Counted from the stretch's first letter, positions 25,774-34,806 are shown. The stretch is 64,000 bases of DNA from Eubacterium sp. AB3007 (GCF_000688015.1 NZ_JIAD01000001.1:558001-622000), one strand, 5' to 3'. Notes: a model not told the origin generated them from the letters alone. A program made the numbers and translations.

Positions 25774-28503
25774 TTACACCGTCCTCATTTTAAGCTGCAT
25801 CTGCCGGACAAGGCGATTCGCAAAGTCCTCAGGATTCTCCGCACCAGAGATGGTGATATAGTTGGTAACGGTTGCACCGGTATTCATCTCAGCGATCCGG
25901 TCAAGTTTTTCCCACAGGGTGTCAATCGGCACGACTGCCTCCGCCCCTGCTTCACCGACACCGATGACAGAAGGCCTCTCAAAGATCGCCCCCGTCTTAT
26001 ACCAGTCGATTCCGATAGTAGGTTTGGTACCTTTCCCGCCGATTCCCCAGGGCGCTTTTCCGCCGCTGATATTAATGTGCGGCAGCTTGATGTTCGAAAA
26101 GATCCTACCCACAGAAAGTGGGAACATCCCTTTGAGCCTCCTAAGGATACTTCCGATCTTATCTTTGGCAGACTCGATCGGGCTAATCATAGCAGACTTG
26201 ATCCTATTCCAGGCACGCGATGCCGCAGAGCAAATACTTGACCAGAGGGAAGATGCCGTCGTTTTGATCGCCCGGATAGGCGTAAGCACGGCGTTTTTGA
26301 TCGCGCTCCAGACAGAACTTGCTAGGCCCTTCATGGTATTCCATAGGCCTGCAGTAAAGCTCTTGATGCTGTTCCAGATGGATCGCCAGTTTGCACCGAC
26401 CCAGGAGAGGAACACCCCGATGACCTTTCTTATAGTCGTCAGATAGTTCTTGAAGATTGCCTGGATGCCGTTCCACACCGCAGAGACGATTTCCTGGACC
26501 CCCTGCCAGACCTTTTTCCAATCTCCGGTAAAAAGACCGATGAAAATATCAAGGAGTCCAACGATCGCATTGAGTACTGTTTTTAGAATGATCGCTACTT
26601 GTCGAAAGGCTCCCTCAAATAGCGGGGCTAAGATCTTACAGAAAGCGTTCCAGACCTTCTTTAAAACCGATGTGATCTTCATAAAGCTGGGGCCTAGCTC
26701 ATCCAGCCGCGCCTTAACATCTGCGATGAACTTCCCCACTGTCGCCTTGATGCTTTTCCAGATGGAGATCATAGTATTGCGGAACTTCTCGTTGGTCTTC
26801 CACAGGTGCATGAAGGTAGCGACTAGAACTGCGATCACAGCTACGATAGCCACAATGGGCAGTGAGATGCCACCGATAGCTGCTCCCACCTTAGCCATAA
26901 GGCCGCTCATACCTCCCACCTTTGCAGAAAAGGCAGCGATCTTTCCCGCCAGCATTGCAAAACCAGATATGGCAACGCCGACCTTTGAAATGATTGTCCC
27001 AAGGATTACAAGGAAAGGTCCAAGTGCTGCGATCACAAGTCCAAAGGCAAGGATCACACGTCTCGTCCCTTCACTCATTTGGTTGAGATGGTTAATGAAT
27101 CCCTGCAAGGCAGATACGATAGCTCGGATCGCTGGCATCAGAGCGTCACCAAAAGAGATAGCAAGTTCCTGCAGCTGAGATTTTAAGATGGTGAGCTGTC
27201 CCATCAGGTTATCCTGCATGGTCTCTGCCATCTTCTCGGATGCTCCGTCGCAGTTTTCAAGTGCTCCCTGAAGCTTATCGATATCCTTCGGAGAGGCGTT
27301 CATGAGCGCGAGGAATCCGGACATGGCATTCTTTCCTGCCAGGGTTTTTGCGGTAGCTGCCTGTTCGGACTCGGTAAGTCCAGAGAAAGCCTCCCTTGTA
27401 TCAGCCAGGATATCTGTAAGGCTACGCATGCTCCCATCCGCGTTGGTGGTGGCTATGGTCACATCCCCGATCTTCTTCCCGCTAATCGTGAAGTCCTTTG
27501 ACATGGCGGTCATGATAGTACGAAGGGACGTTCCCGCCTGAGAGGACTTGATTCCGGCGTTTGCCATAAGGCCGATAGCCTGGGCGGTATCTTCTGCAGA
27601 AAAGCCAAGTGCTCCCGCAACAGGCGCGGCGTACTTAAAGGTCTCCCCCATCATGCTGACATTGGTGTTTGCATTAGAGGATGCAGCTGCCAGGATGTCA
27701 GCAAAATGCCCTGAGTCCTTGGCGGAAAGGCCAAAGGCGGTCAGGGCGTCCGTCACGATATCAGAGGTGGTTGCAAGGTCCTCTCCGGATGCAGCAGCAA
27801 GGTTCATGATCCCTTCCACGCCAGATAGCATGTCTTCTGTCTTCCAGCCTGCCATCGCCATGTAGTTCATAGCTTCAGCTGCTTCCGTCGCGGAGAACTT
27901 CGTCTTGGCTCCCATCTCCCTTGCCTTATCCCGGAGCTTATCGAAGTCGTCCCCGGTGGCACCAGAGACCGCAGAAACCTTACTCATGGCAGAATCAAAG
28001 TCTGCAGCTGTCTTAACCGAGACTGCTCCAAGGCCAGCGACAGCAGCAGAGACGGGCATAATACTCTTTCCGGCGGAGGTCATTCCATCCCCCACCTTCT
28101 GCATCTTGTCTCCGACTGCTGCCATCTTTGCAAGCTTGCTCTCACAGGTCTTAGCCTCAGCCTCAAGCCGTTTTAGCTCATTCTCTGTCTCCACGATCTC
28201 ACGCTGGAGTGCATCATACTTGTCCTGTCCAAGCTCTCCATTCTCAAGCTGCTGCTTGGCCTGGACCTGCGCCTGCTTCAGTGCTTCCAGTTTATCTTTC
28301 GTCGAGCCAATGGACTGTTTCAGGAGCTTCTGCTTCTGGGCAAGGAGTGTGGTGTTTTTCGGATCTAGCTTCAGGAGCCGGTTCACATCTCTGAGACTGC
28401 TCTGGGTAGTCCGGATGGAGCTATTGACGTTCTTAAGTGCCTTATCAAGACCTGTGGTATCGCCACCGATCTCAACTGTGATTCCCTTTATCCTGCTTGC
28501 CAC
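25774..28503 (-). CDS. Tape measure protein
   Basis: A 909-residue TP901-type tape measure that sets tail length and enters the cell with DNA. Layout: N-terminal coiled coil (about 20-150), the TP901 core (DFDSAMSKVSAVSGATGDDF, MAMAGWKTEDML, TSLRTIMTAMSK), several hydrophobic segments (about 480-560), and a helical C-terminus. It starts with GTG after AAGGAGG. Upstream, where the tail chaperones normally adjoin, a toxin-immunity insert separates them by about 1.3 kb. Confidence 0.95.
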   Translation of the reverse strand: MASRIKGITVEIGGDTTGLDKALKNVNSSIRTTQSSLRDVNRLLKLDPKNTTLLAQKQKLLKQSIGSTKDKLEALKQAQVQAKQQLENGELGQDKYDALQREIVETENELKRLEAEAKTCESKLAKMAAVGDKMQKVGDGMTSAGKSIMPVSAAVAGLGAVSVKTAADFDSAMSKVSAVSGATGDDFDKLRDKAREMGAKTKFSATEAAEAMNYMAMAGWKTEDMLSGVEGIMNLAAASGEDLATTSDIVTDALTAFGLSAKDSGHFADILAAASSNANTNVSMMGETFKYAAPVAGALGFSAEDTAQAIGLMANAGIKSSQAGTSLRTIMTAMSKDFTISGKKIGDVTIATTNADGSMRSLTDILADTREAFSGLTESEQAATAKTLAGKNAMSGFLALMNASPKDIDKLQGALENCDGASEKMAETMQDNLMGQLTILKSQLQELAISFGDALMPAIRAIVSALQGFINHLNQMSEGTRRVILAFGLVIAALGPFLVILGTIISKVGVAISGFAMLAGKIAAFSAKVGGMSGLMAKVGAAIGGISLPIVAIVAVIAVLVATFMHLWKTNEKFRNTMISIWKSIKATVGKFIADVKARLDELGPSFMKITSVLKKVWNAFCKILAPLFEGAFRQVAIILKTVLNAIVGLLDIFIGLFTGDWKKVWQGVQEIVSAVWNGIQAIFKNYLTTIRKVIGVFLSWVGANWRSIWNSIKSFTAGLWNTMKGLASSVWSAIKNAVLTPIRAIKTTASSLWSSICSAASRAWNRIKSAMISPIESAKDKIGSILRRLKGMFPLSVGRIFSNIKLPHINISGGKAPWGIGGKGTKPTIGIDWYKTGAIFERPSVIGVGEAGAEAVVPIDTLWEKLDRIAEMNTGATVTNYITISGAENPEDFANRLVRQMQLKMRTV

Positions 28504-28531
28504 AGGCCTTCACCTCCTTAAAAATGACATC

Positions 28532-28557
28532 AAAAAAGCACCTCCGAAGAGATGCTT
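28532..28557 (-). terminator. UUCG-loop terminator after the toxin gene
   Basis: Minus-strand hairpin AAGCATCTC-TTCG-GAGGTGCTT followed by T6. Near-copies occur at 36065 and 36717, each just downstream of an inserted cassette. Confidence 0.85.
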
Positions 28558-28564
28558 TGATAAT

Positions 28565-29323
28565 TCAATTAGACCCGCGATCGTAAGGACCCTTATCTTT
28601 CCATATATTATTGTATCGCTGCCTATGTTTTTTAACAGTGTGTTTTATTGGCGATTTTCGTTTGTTTGATGCTATATCAATGCCTTTATTAAACAACTCT
28701 GATGATCCCGAGTCATTTCCACTCTTGTTGCTTGGCCTAGATTTCTTACCAATAGTCCGTGCAATTCGATGCGCCGCTTTCACCCCAATTAATATTTCTG
28801 CTTTATGGTTTGAAATAAAGTTAATTGTATTTCCTGCTGTTCTTGATAATCGTGCAGTTATTCCACGCCTTTGATCTGTAGGATTGCGTTCAAAATATGC
28901 ATCATGGGGTGAGCGCTGTTGTTCGATGCTGATCGTGGGATTATTTAATGGCATACTAAGTACGATAACAGGACACGGTTCAAAGGAACCGGAATTAAAC
29001 TCTGCAGTATCTCCCGTGAATGGATCAAAATAACCATTCGTTGGGTTTCGAAAAGATCCGTTATGCGCACCAAGATGTTCTGCTCTTGAGAGGAACTGTA
29101 TGTTTTTAGACTCGCCTTGATACTCGGGATACTTTTCTGCACTCATCATATGGTGTCCTTCAAAAGCTTTCCCATTATCATCATACGCTTTACCTCTATC
29201 CAGAATATCTTTTTGTTGTTCTTGCGTCCAGTCTCGAGTCCCTTTTCCATCCTTCACTAATTGCTGTTCCGTGATCCACGCGTTAGCAATTGCCTTATTT
29301 GCTTCGGAGGTTCTTTTTGACAT
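28565..29323 (-). CDS. HNH nuclease of polymorphic-toxin type
   Basis: A 252-residue protein with an HNH-type nuclease core: EGHH (55-58), Asn74 in KNIQFL and H83/H87 in RAEHLGAH; N-terminal helices (NKAIANAWITEQQLV, TRDWTQEQQKDI) lead into GKAYDDNGKAFEGHHM, a phrase common in bacterial polymorphic-toxin tips. The remaining C-terminal part is basic and disordered-looking. No secretion signal. The SMI1/KNR4 gene immediately upstream (three-base gap) is a typical immunity partner. Inserted between tail chaperones and tape measure; ends in its own terminator. DNA or RNA target unknown. Confidence 0.8.
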   Translation of the reverse strand: MSKRTSEANKAIANAWITEQQLVKDGKGTRDWTQEQQKDILDRGKAYDDNGKAFEGHHMMSAEKYPEYQGESKNIQFLSRAEHLGAHNGSFRNPTNGYFDPFTGDTAEFNSGSFEPCPVIVLSMPLNNPTISIEQQRSPHDAYFERNPTDQRRGITARLSRTAGNTINFISNHKAEILIGVKAAHRIARTIGKKSRPSNKSGNDSGSSELFNKGIDIASNKRKSPIKHTVKKHRQRYNNIWKDKGPYDRGSN

Positions 29324-29326
29324 GCT

Positions 29327-29749
29327 TCACCCTCCGATCCCTAGCAATGAATGCAAATCATTAACGAAGGAGAAGAAGTTCGTGTAGACCTCATCTGGTT
29401 CAATCCTCTCGTCTTCGTGATTAAAAATGACGATTCTATCCATTCTTGTTCTCCAGAGGATAGGATCGCCTGAGGCCAGTCTGCCAATCACAATATAATC
29501 ATCATTTGGCCTATCGTTGTCATTCACATCAATCAAAGGTTTGTGTGCTACACCGTATAATTGTATTCCTGCCGGCAAAAAGCATTCTCCTCCATCCGAA
29601 AACTTCAGCCATTCTTTATACTGTTCTGGAAAACTAATCTCATGTTGCCTCTCAAAAGCCTCTATCTGTTGCTCAGTCGCACCTTCAAGGAAAAACATCT
29701 TTCCTTGCATCTTTAATTGTTCAACAATGTCCACCAGATTTGGTACCAT
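29327..29749 (-). CDS. SMI1/KNR4-family immunity protein
   Basis: A 140-residue SMI1/KNR4 domain protein, a family that often neutralises polymorphic toxins by direct binding. Signature parts: ATEQQIEAFERQHEISFPEQ, YKEWLKFSDGGECF and the acidic SGDPILWR ... VYTNFFSFVNDL. I placed the start at 29749, where GGGGGCT precedes ATG; an upstream in-frame start adds nine residues. It precedes the HNH toxin gene, so the protector is made first. An AT-rich stretch upstream may hold its own promoter. Confidence 0.85.
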   Translation of the reverse strand: MVPNLVDIVEQLKMQGKMFFLEGATEQQIEAFERQHEISFPEQYKEWLKFSDGGECFLPAGIQLYGVAHKPLIDVNDNDRPNDDYIVIGRLASGDPILWRTRMDRIVIFNHEDERIEPDEVYTNFFSFVNDLHSLLGIGG

Positions 29750-29804
29750 AATAAGCCCCCTAATACTTCCAAACAAACATTATGTTATTTTATTTTATCA
29801 CAAA

Positions 29805-30340
29805 TTAGAACTTATCGAAATCCCTTTGATCAGCTATACGAGCATATTTCACGCCGTCATTTGTTTTCTCTGTCCAGATATCGAGTACCAGACCTACGGT
29901 CAGAAGATCAAGGTCTGATACCGATATCCCAATTTCCATACAGCGCAGAAGGAACAGTGGCGTGGTCATATCCCGCTCACTTCTGCTAATCCTTTTTTTG
30001 CTTCAATGTCCGTGATCAAGTTCTCCCCCCAGAGAGTCAGGATCTCCGGGAGCACCTGGTAGATGGAGAACATATCGAACTGATCCAGCCACTCGTCGAT
30101 GGTCTTCGGGATAGAAGGATCCGCATGGAAGGCCATGATATAGGCCACGTTCTCAAAGATCTCAAGATCATCGATCTCAAGGTCTTCATCCTGATCATTC
30201 TTCTTGCTATATGCCTTCTCCAGCTTCGAGAGGTCTTTGAAAATGTCTCTCTTGAACTTGATCCGGTAAAGACGTGGGATCGTAGCTGAAGAACGGAACT
30301 TTACGTCAGTACCGCTGATTTTGATAACTTTCTCAACCAT
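29805..30340 (-). CDS. Frameshifted long tail assembly chaperone (gpGT-like)
   Basis: The 0 frame of the chaperone gene (29966-30340) reaches A AAA AAA G and stops soon after. Slipping back one base there keeps a frame open to a TAA at 29805-29807, adding about 60 residues with the family ending MTTPLFLLRCMEIGISVSDL and DLLTVGLV. That ending is the well-known second tail-chaperone reading frame of Firmicute siphophages. The long form should recruit tape measure and tail tube protein in a fixed ratio to the short form. Frameshifting itself is inferred. Confidence 0.8.
29966..30340 (-). CDS. Short tail assembly chaperone (gpG-like)
   Basis: A 124-residue tail chaperone. Visible pattern: MVEKVIKISGTDVKFRSSAT, RLYRIKFKRDIFKDLSKLEK and MAFHADPSIPKTIDEWLDQF, as in gpG-like proteins of siphophages. 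It follows the tail tube gene with an eight-base overlap. It binds the tape measure in unassembled form; a minority of ribosomes should make the extended version by shifting at 29993-29999. Confidence 0.85.
   Translation of the reverse strand: MVEKVIKISGTDVKFRSSATIPRLYRIKFKRDIFKDLSKLEKAYSKKNDQDEDLEIDDLEIFENVAYIMAFHADPSIPKTIDEWLDQFDMFSIYQVLPEILTLWGENLITDIEAKKGLAEVSGI
29993..29999 (-). promoter_or_regulatory. -1 ribosomal frameshift site (A AAA AAA)
   Basis: In the 0 frame the codons are GCA AAA AAA GGA, giving a perfect X XXY YYZ heptamer of seven A. The -1 frame from there is open and encodes the conserved second chaperone segment. Confidence 0.8.
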
Positions 30341-30941
30341 TGCTTACTTCCTCCTCTTCTTCGCCATTCTGCGTCGCTTGGGATACATACACTGCCTGGT
30401 ACCAGTTCTGATAGGTGGTAGAATCCACATCATCCCCAGTACGAGCTTTCACAAGACCATCTGAACGCGGGTCTGCTGTGATGGACAGCTTCTCCGTACC
30501 AGGCTCGATGGTATCTTCCTTGGTCTCAGATTCCAGAGACGGACGGGAGCATGTACACTTGTACATGACGTGCCGGATCGCTTTATCATCTCCGTCAAAC
30601 TCAAAGAGCAAAGCGAACTTCGTGTTCTCCACGCCAGTGCTCTTTTCAATCAGCACACCCTTACTATCTTTCTCCTCGCCCAGGATGTCTGTCCGGAACC
30701 ACTCCGGGATCAGTGCTATCTCAAGGTCTCCGCTGTATCCGTTGTTCGTCACAGAACGGAAGTACACGATGCCATCTGCATAAAACGGAGATGACTCCCC
30801 TTCTGCATCAAGGGCAATGGAAACCGCACCCGGGATCGCCTTTGGAGTCCCGTAGCTGAAAGATGTCACACCATTTTCTACTGTCTCTGTCAGGACAGCA
30901 GCGTGGACGTTTTTCAAGTTGTATTTTACTTTGTTACTCAT
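30333..30941 (-). CDS. Major tail tube protein
   Basis: A 202-residue tail tube protein of the phi13/TP901 type: MSNKVKYNLKNVHAAVLTET, AIPGAVSIALDAEGESSPFY, and FRTDILGEEKDSKG are typical. The start at 30941 has TTGGAGGGAG upstream; a longer frame begins inside the previous gene without a site. It overlaps the next-upstream gene by eight bases and lies between tail-terminator and chaperone genes, as expected. Confidence 0.9.
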   Translation of the reverse strand: MSNKVKYNLKNVHAAVLTETVENGVTSFSYGTPKAIPGAVSIALDAEGESSPFYADGIVYFRSVTNNGYSGDLEIALIPEWFRTDILGEEKDSKGVLIEKSTGVENTKFALLFEFDGDDKAIRHVMYKCTCSRPSLESETKEDTIEPGTEKLSITADPRSDGLVKARTGDDVDSTTYQNWYQAVYVSQATQNGEEEEEVSNG

Positions 30942-31260
30942 TGTCTCCCTCCAATTCAAAATAGTACAGGACTTCGTAGAGCTTCTCGGATTCGATCCAC
31001 ACCTCAGTCCTGTCGTAATAGATACCGTGCTGGTCAAGCACGGCTTCCACAATACGTTCTATGTCCGGATCCTTCTTATCCGTGTAGAGCTCAAGGTGAA
31101 CTTGCTCGATCTTGAAGAACACCTGACCGTCAGCAGCAAAGTGATCACTCCCTGGGATCAGGTAGCAAACAAAAGGCGGATCCGGTGACTCCCCTTCCGC
31201 AAAATGATCGTAGGCAGAAGGAAGCTCTATTTCTCTCATGATCTCAAGCAGTTTATCCAT
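30934..31260 (-). CDS. Tail completion/terminator protein
   Basis: A 108-residue protein in the tail-terminator slot between the gp10-like protein and the tail tube. Pattern MDKLLEIMREIELPSAYDHF then YLIPGSDHFAADG and HLELYTDKKDPDIERIVEAV matches a family common in Firmicute phages (minor tail terminator type). It overlaps both neighbours by eight bases. The role is inferred from gene order and pattern. Confidence 0.8.
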   Translation of the reverse strand: MDKLLEIMREIELPSAYDHFAEGESPDPPFVCYLIPGSDHFAADGQVFFKIEQVHLELYTDKKDPDIERIVEAVLDQHGIYYDRTEVWIESEKLYEVLYYFELEGDNE

Positions 31261-31636
31261 CTCTGATACTCCTCATAATATCCCTCTCGAGCTGCTGGAT
31301 GCCGTGCTCCTCGGCAGGTGCGATGTGGGAGAATGCTCTTGTTCTGCCCCCTCCCCGCTTTGCATGGCCATGCTCCAATAGGTGCGCAAGCTGATACCGG
31401 TTCCTGGAATACACCGTGACTTCAAGAGAGTGCGTACTTTGCCTGGTCTTTTTCGTTGACCAGCTCTTTGCATATGCTCCCGTCCTACTCGGTGCTCCCG
31501 CCATGATTTCCTTACGAACGGTCTGTCCCGCTTTGGTGACAGCCTTTCGCATGTCGGAATCCACAAGATCCGCATACTCAGTCAATTCCTCCATCACAGC
31601 ATCTGCAAGCCCATCAATTGATACCTTCTTACCCAT
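31253..31636 (-). CDS. HK97 gp10-like head-tail joining protein
   Basis: A 127-residue gp10-family protein: YADLVDSDMRKAVTKAGQTV, APSRTGAYAKSWSTKK and YQLAHLLEHGHAKRGGGRT form the standard pattern. The ATG at 31636 overlaps the head-closure stop by one base and has AAGGTG upstream. It acts in tail attachment or completion. Confidence 0.9.
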   Translation of the reverse strand: MGKKVSIDGLADAVMEELTEYADLVDSDMRKAVTKAGQTVRKEIMAGAPSRTGAYAKSWSTKKTRQSTHSLEVTVYSRNRYQLAHLLEHGHAKRGGGRTRAFSHIAPAEEHGIQQLERDIMRSIRDG

Positions 31637-31968
31637 TACCGTTTCACCTTCTTGCACCGGAACTTTAGCGCCTTCTTCTTGTACGAGAAATGGTCGATTC
31701 CTATGATATCGTAGGTCTCTCCATGAAATAGGATCCGGAAGCCGCTTTCAGTGATCCTTGCAGCCGCTGTGCACCAGCGGATCGTCACATACATATCAGG
31801 ATGCTCGACGGTCTGCCCTGCCTCGTGACTTTCCGATCCATTCTCACCGGATATGGTCGCATAGCAGGTGTAATAGTCTACCCAGGTATTTGTGTGGTTT
31901 CCGATCCGGTCCGTCACGACCTCATAGATCTGGAACGTGACACGCTCGTTCAGTAATGCGATCTCCAT
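31636..31968 (-). CDS. Head closure (head-tail adaptor) protein
   Basis: A 110-residue protein of the SPP1 gp16/HK97 gp7 type with MEIALLNERVTFQIYEVVTD, a TNTWVDYYTCYATIS strand and FRILFHGETYDIIGIDHFSY. It binds the connector ring and closes the packed head. Placed directly after the connector gene with a one-base overlap. Confidence 0.9.
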   Translation of the reverse strand: MEIALLNERVTFQIYEVVTDRIGNHTNTWVDYYTCYATISGENGSESHEAGQTVEHPDMYVTIRWCTAAARITESGFRILFHGETYDIIGIDHFSYKKKALKFRCKKVKR

Positions 31969-32240
31969 CAGAAACCTCCCTCGTGCTTTGCAAAAAGAAG
32001 CGACCGAAGCATGAGTGCCATCTGATGATAGTCTGCATCCTCCCGGTGCTCATACATATAGCTAGCTGCATAGAGAACGGCAACCTTACCATTTGGCATC
32101 GCAAACAGTTCTTCTTCCGTTTCAACCCTCGCTACATCCATGCACAGCCTTTCGGCTCCGGCGATGAGACCACTGATCAGTGCATCATCATCGCCAAAGT
32201 CGATACGAAGATACTGCTTCATTTCCTCAAGTGTAATCAT
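31968..32240 (-). CDS. Head-tail connector (gp6/gp15-like)
   Basis: A 90-residue helical adaptor: MITLEEMKQYLRIDFGDDDA, LIAGAERLC and VLYAASYMYEHREDADYHQM match the phage gp6-like connector family. It forms the ring under the portal. It lies after the head fibre gene and before the head closure gene. Confidence 0.9.
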   Translation of the reverse strand: MITLEEMKQYLRIDFGDDDALISGLIAGAERLCMDVARVETEEELFAMPNGKVAVLYAASYMYEHREDADYHQMALMLRSLLFAKHEGGF

Positions 32241-32260
32241 CAGTGCCTCCTAACTTGCTT

Positions 32261-32881
32261 CTACTCTGCTGGGGCCTCCACCTTGATTGTGATTTCCTTC
32301 TCTGCATAGCCATCTGCATTCAGGGTGAAGATGTAGGGCTGCTCTGCCACTTCCTCCGCCCGGATGTAAAGCACAAACTCGCCAGGCTGGTCAAGGCCAA
32401 CGCTGGCAGCCTCAGCTGCATCTTCTTCGCTCAGTGAAGATCCTTTGAACTTAGCCAGTGCCACCGAGGAAAGCCCGGTCCCAATGCCAAGACCGATCCA
32501 CTTATGGGTCCCCTGGCCTGGTGCAGAGCTCTCCGATTCCTCCAGGGAATCCACGTCCACTGTGACAATGATCACGTCATCTGCAATGGATACGGCGGCC
32601 TTTCCGTTATTGGCAGCGGCCACCTGATCGGTAAGAGAAGGCGCCAATCTTACAGCGAGATTCCAGGAATCTGGTTTCATTACCCCAGCATTCTTCAGTT
32701 TAACGAGCAGATCATTGAAGTCGTTTTTCAGGGCAGCCACTTGTCCGGCAGTGCTGGCAGGCTGGTTTTCAGCACCGGGGAAGCCAGATACCTTAGCTCC
32801 CTCCTCAAACTCAAGCACACCGCCGATATGAGTCACCTCGCCGCCCTGCTCGGTATAGTTCTTCGCGTTATATTCACTCAT
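32261..32881 (-). CDS. Head fibre / decoration protein
   Basis: A 206-residue protein. The N-terminus (NYTEQGGEVTHIGGVLEFEE, STAGQVAALKNDFNDLLVKL) matches the phage head-fibre family known from phi29 gp8.5. The C-terminal part looks Ig-like (FVLYIRAEEVAEQPYIFTLN). It probably decorates the capsid surface. It follows the major capsid gene by ten bases with its own ribosome site. Confidence 0.8.
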   Translation of the reverse strand: MSEYNAKNYTEQGGEVTHIGGVLEFEEGAKVSGFPGAENQPASTAGQVAALKNDFNDLLVKLKNAGVMKPDSWNLAVRLAPSLTDQVAAANNGKAAVSIADDVIIVTVDVDSLEESESSAPGQGTHKWIGLGIGTGLSSVALAKFKGSSLSEEDAAEAASVGLDQPGEFVLYIRAEEVAEQPYIFTLNADGYAEKEITIKVEAPAE

Positions 32882-32891
32882 CTCTAACCTC

Positions 32892-34073
32892 CTATTTCAT
32901 CTTCAGGAGCTTCACGCCCTCCGGCATGATCATCTTTCCATCTACACGCTCTGCGGAGATGTAACCGATCTGGCCGTTGGTCGCATAGAGCTCGTTCAGG
33001 CGCTGGACCGTTCTTCCCTGTCTGTCCCCGATCCAGTAGTTCTTGAAATCACCAAAGGCGATAGCAAGAGCTCCTGCTTCTACGGTCGGCACATACGGAG
33101 AAGTGTAGAGCTCGTATCCCAGAAGACGATCCGGCTCTCCAGCCTGGACAGAGGGCTGCCACAAGTAGGCACCGTTACCATCCTTCAGCTTTCTCAGCAG
33201 AGAAATGGTCTGGTCATGCATCAGGAACTTTGCATTTCTTCTGTACGGGCTTTTCAGGGAGTACACCAGGGAGATCATTTCATCTGCGGTAATACCAGTA
33301 GAGCCACTTGCAGTGATACCCACATCTGCGCCGTTTGCGGTGAAAAGACCGGTCGGCTGGTTCACACCCGTACCCACGCAGAAGGCTTCCTCCTCAGCGA
33401 TACCGAAGGCTCTTGCGAACTCCTTCATGAGATACTCCTGGATGTCGAACACCGCATCCTGAAGAAGCTCATTGGATACCCTGGCAAGGTCGGTCAGTTT
33501 GTAGGCATCGATCTGCTTCTGACCGAAGGTAGGATTGCTCTCCTGGTAGGGAGCGTTCTCAAGTGTCCACTGCGCCACAGAGTGCCCGACCGCCACCGGG
33601 ATCTTTCTCTCGTGCTGTGTGGTGATCACCTTGCAGAGCTTTCTCATGACGTTCTCTTCCTCCAGTTCCATCAGGATCTGTCTCTCGAAGTCCTCCGGGA
33701 CCAGGTACCCGCCATCGGCGTCCGGCGTAGTGGAAAGGACGTTATGAACAAGGGGCCTGCCATGCAGGTGGCTGTCGAAATCCTCCTTGTACTCATCCGA
33801 GGCTCTGCCGGTCTTCTTAGGGCTACCTCCTGCCTGCTCCGGCTTCATCCGGATAGGATCATTGACCGGCTTATTCATCTCTGCCTCGCGCGCTTCCCTT
33901 CTCTCCATGCGCTTGATCTCGTTGGTCATGGCATCAAGATCATCTTCCATGCGGGCGTAGGTCGCATCGTCCTCTGCGGACAGCACGCCCATGTCGTTTC
34001 TGTGGGTATCGAGGAAGCCCTCCATAGTGTTCCACAGCTTCGCTCTTTTTTCTCTCATCTCAACAATAGTCAT
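32892..34073 (-). CDS. Major capsid protein (HK97 fold)
   Basis: A 393-residue precursor. The first ~100 residues form the delta/scaffold domain (helical, rich in Glu and Arg) that the ClpP-like protease should cut; the mature part begins near HNVLSTTPDADGGYLVPEDF, followed by E-loop and A-domain patterns (NELLQDAVFDIQEYLMKEFA, FCVGTGVNQPTG, LGYELYTSPYV). The start at 34073 has AAGGAGG upstream. Protease and portal genes precede it. Confidence 0.95.
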   Translation of the reverse strand: MTIVEMREKRAKLWNTMEGFLDTHRNDMGVLSAEDDATYARMEDDLDAMTNEIKRMERREAREAEMNKPVNDPIRMKPEQAGGSPKKTGRASDEYKEDFDSHLHGRPLVHNVLSTTPDADGGYLVPEDFERQILMELEEENVMRKLCKVITTQHERKIPVAVGHSVAQWTLENAPYQESNPTFGQKQIDAYKLTDLARVSNELLQDAVFDIQEYLMKEFARAFGIAEEEAFCVGTGVNQPTGLFTANGADVGITASGSTGITADEMISLVYSLKSPYRRNAKFLMHDQTISLLRKLKDGNGAYLWQPSVQAGEPDRLLGYELYTSPYVPTVEAGALAIAFGDFKNYWIGDRQGRTVQRLNELYATNGQIGYISAERVDGKMIMPEGVKLLKMK

Positions 34074-34092
34074 TGTAGTAATCCTCCTTTTC

Positions 34093-34806
34093 TTAAAGCA
34101 GCTTCTTATATAGAGACGCCCTGAGGTCATCCACAGAGCGTCCGGTTTTAACATCTTCGATTGGTTTTGTTTTCTCAGCCAGTTTGTTCATGAGCACGGT
34201 TTCTGCTGCATGGGCGGAAAAGGCGTACGCATCCTCTGCCGGGGAGGTCTTACTGTCCTCAATCAGCCCATCCGCAAACCCAAGCTCGACCGCTTTCCTC
34301 GCGTTCATCCAGGTCTCCTCGTCCATCATTTTGGACAGTGTCTTCCTTGGCTGGCTGGTCTTGATCTCGTAGGCGTTGATGATCGCATCCTTGACCTCTC
34401 CGAGCATGTCGATGGCCTTTTCCATGTCCTTATGATCCCCCATCGCAATAGTCGCCGGGTTATGGATCATCATCATAGCGGTAGGTGCCATCAGTACATC
34501 TGTCCCTGCCATTGCAATCACCGATGCTGCCGAAGCCGCGATGCCATCGATCTTCACCGTGATCGGCCCTTTATAGTCCATCAGCATGGCGTAGATCTGG
34601 CTTGCTGCAAAGCAGTCTCCGCCAGGTGAACTGATCCATATGGTGACCGGGCCTTCCCCAGAGAAAAGCTCGTTCTTGAACATCGCCGGGGTAATATCGT
34701 CGTCAAACCACGACTCCTCTGCGATGGTTCCGTAGAATTCAAGTACGCGCTCAACAGGCCCTTCTTCCTCATTTCGTATCGTCTTCCAGTTCCAGAACTT
34801 CTTCAT
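34093..34806 (-). CDS. ClpP-type prohead maturation protease
   Basis: A 237-residue serine protease that trims the capsid delta domain. ClpP motifs: TIWISSPGGDCFAASQIYA, the nucleophile Ser in DGIAASAASVIAMAG, and the His in MMMIHNPATIA; the acid residue should be in the later helix region. The start overlaps the portal gene by 38 bases. Lies between portal and capsid genes as in HK97. Confidence 0.95.
   Translation of the reverse strand: MKKFWNWKTIRNEEEGPVERVLEFYGTIAEESWFDDDITPAMFKNELFSGEGPVTIWISSPGGDCFAASQIYAMLMDYKGPITVKIDGIAASAASVIAMAGTDVLMAPTAMMMIHNPATIAMGDHKDMEKAIDMLGEVKDAIINAYEIKTSQPRKTLSKMMDEETWMNARKAVELGFADGLIEDSKTSPAEDAYAFSAHAAETVLMNKLAEKTKPIEDVKTGRSVDDLRASLYKKLL

Noticed and set aside
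27905..28669. Long plus-strand ORF over the tape measure gene
   Set aside because: Opposite-strand shadow; low-complexity Ser/Ala-rich translation and no ribosome site.
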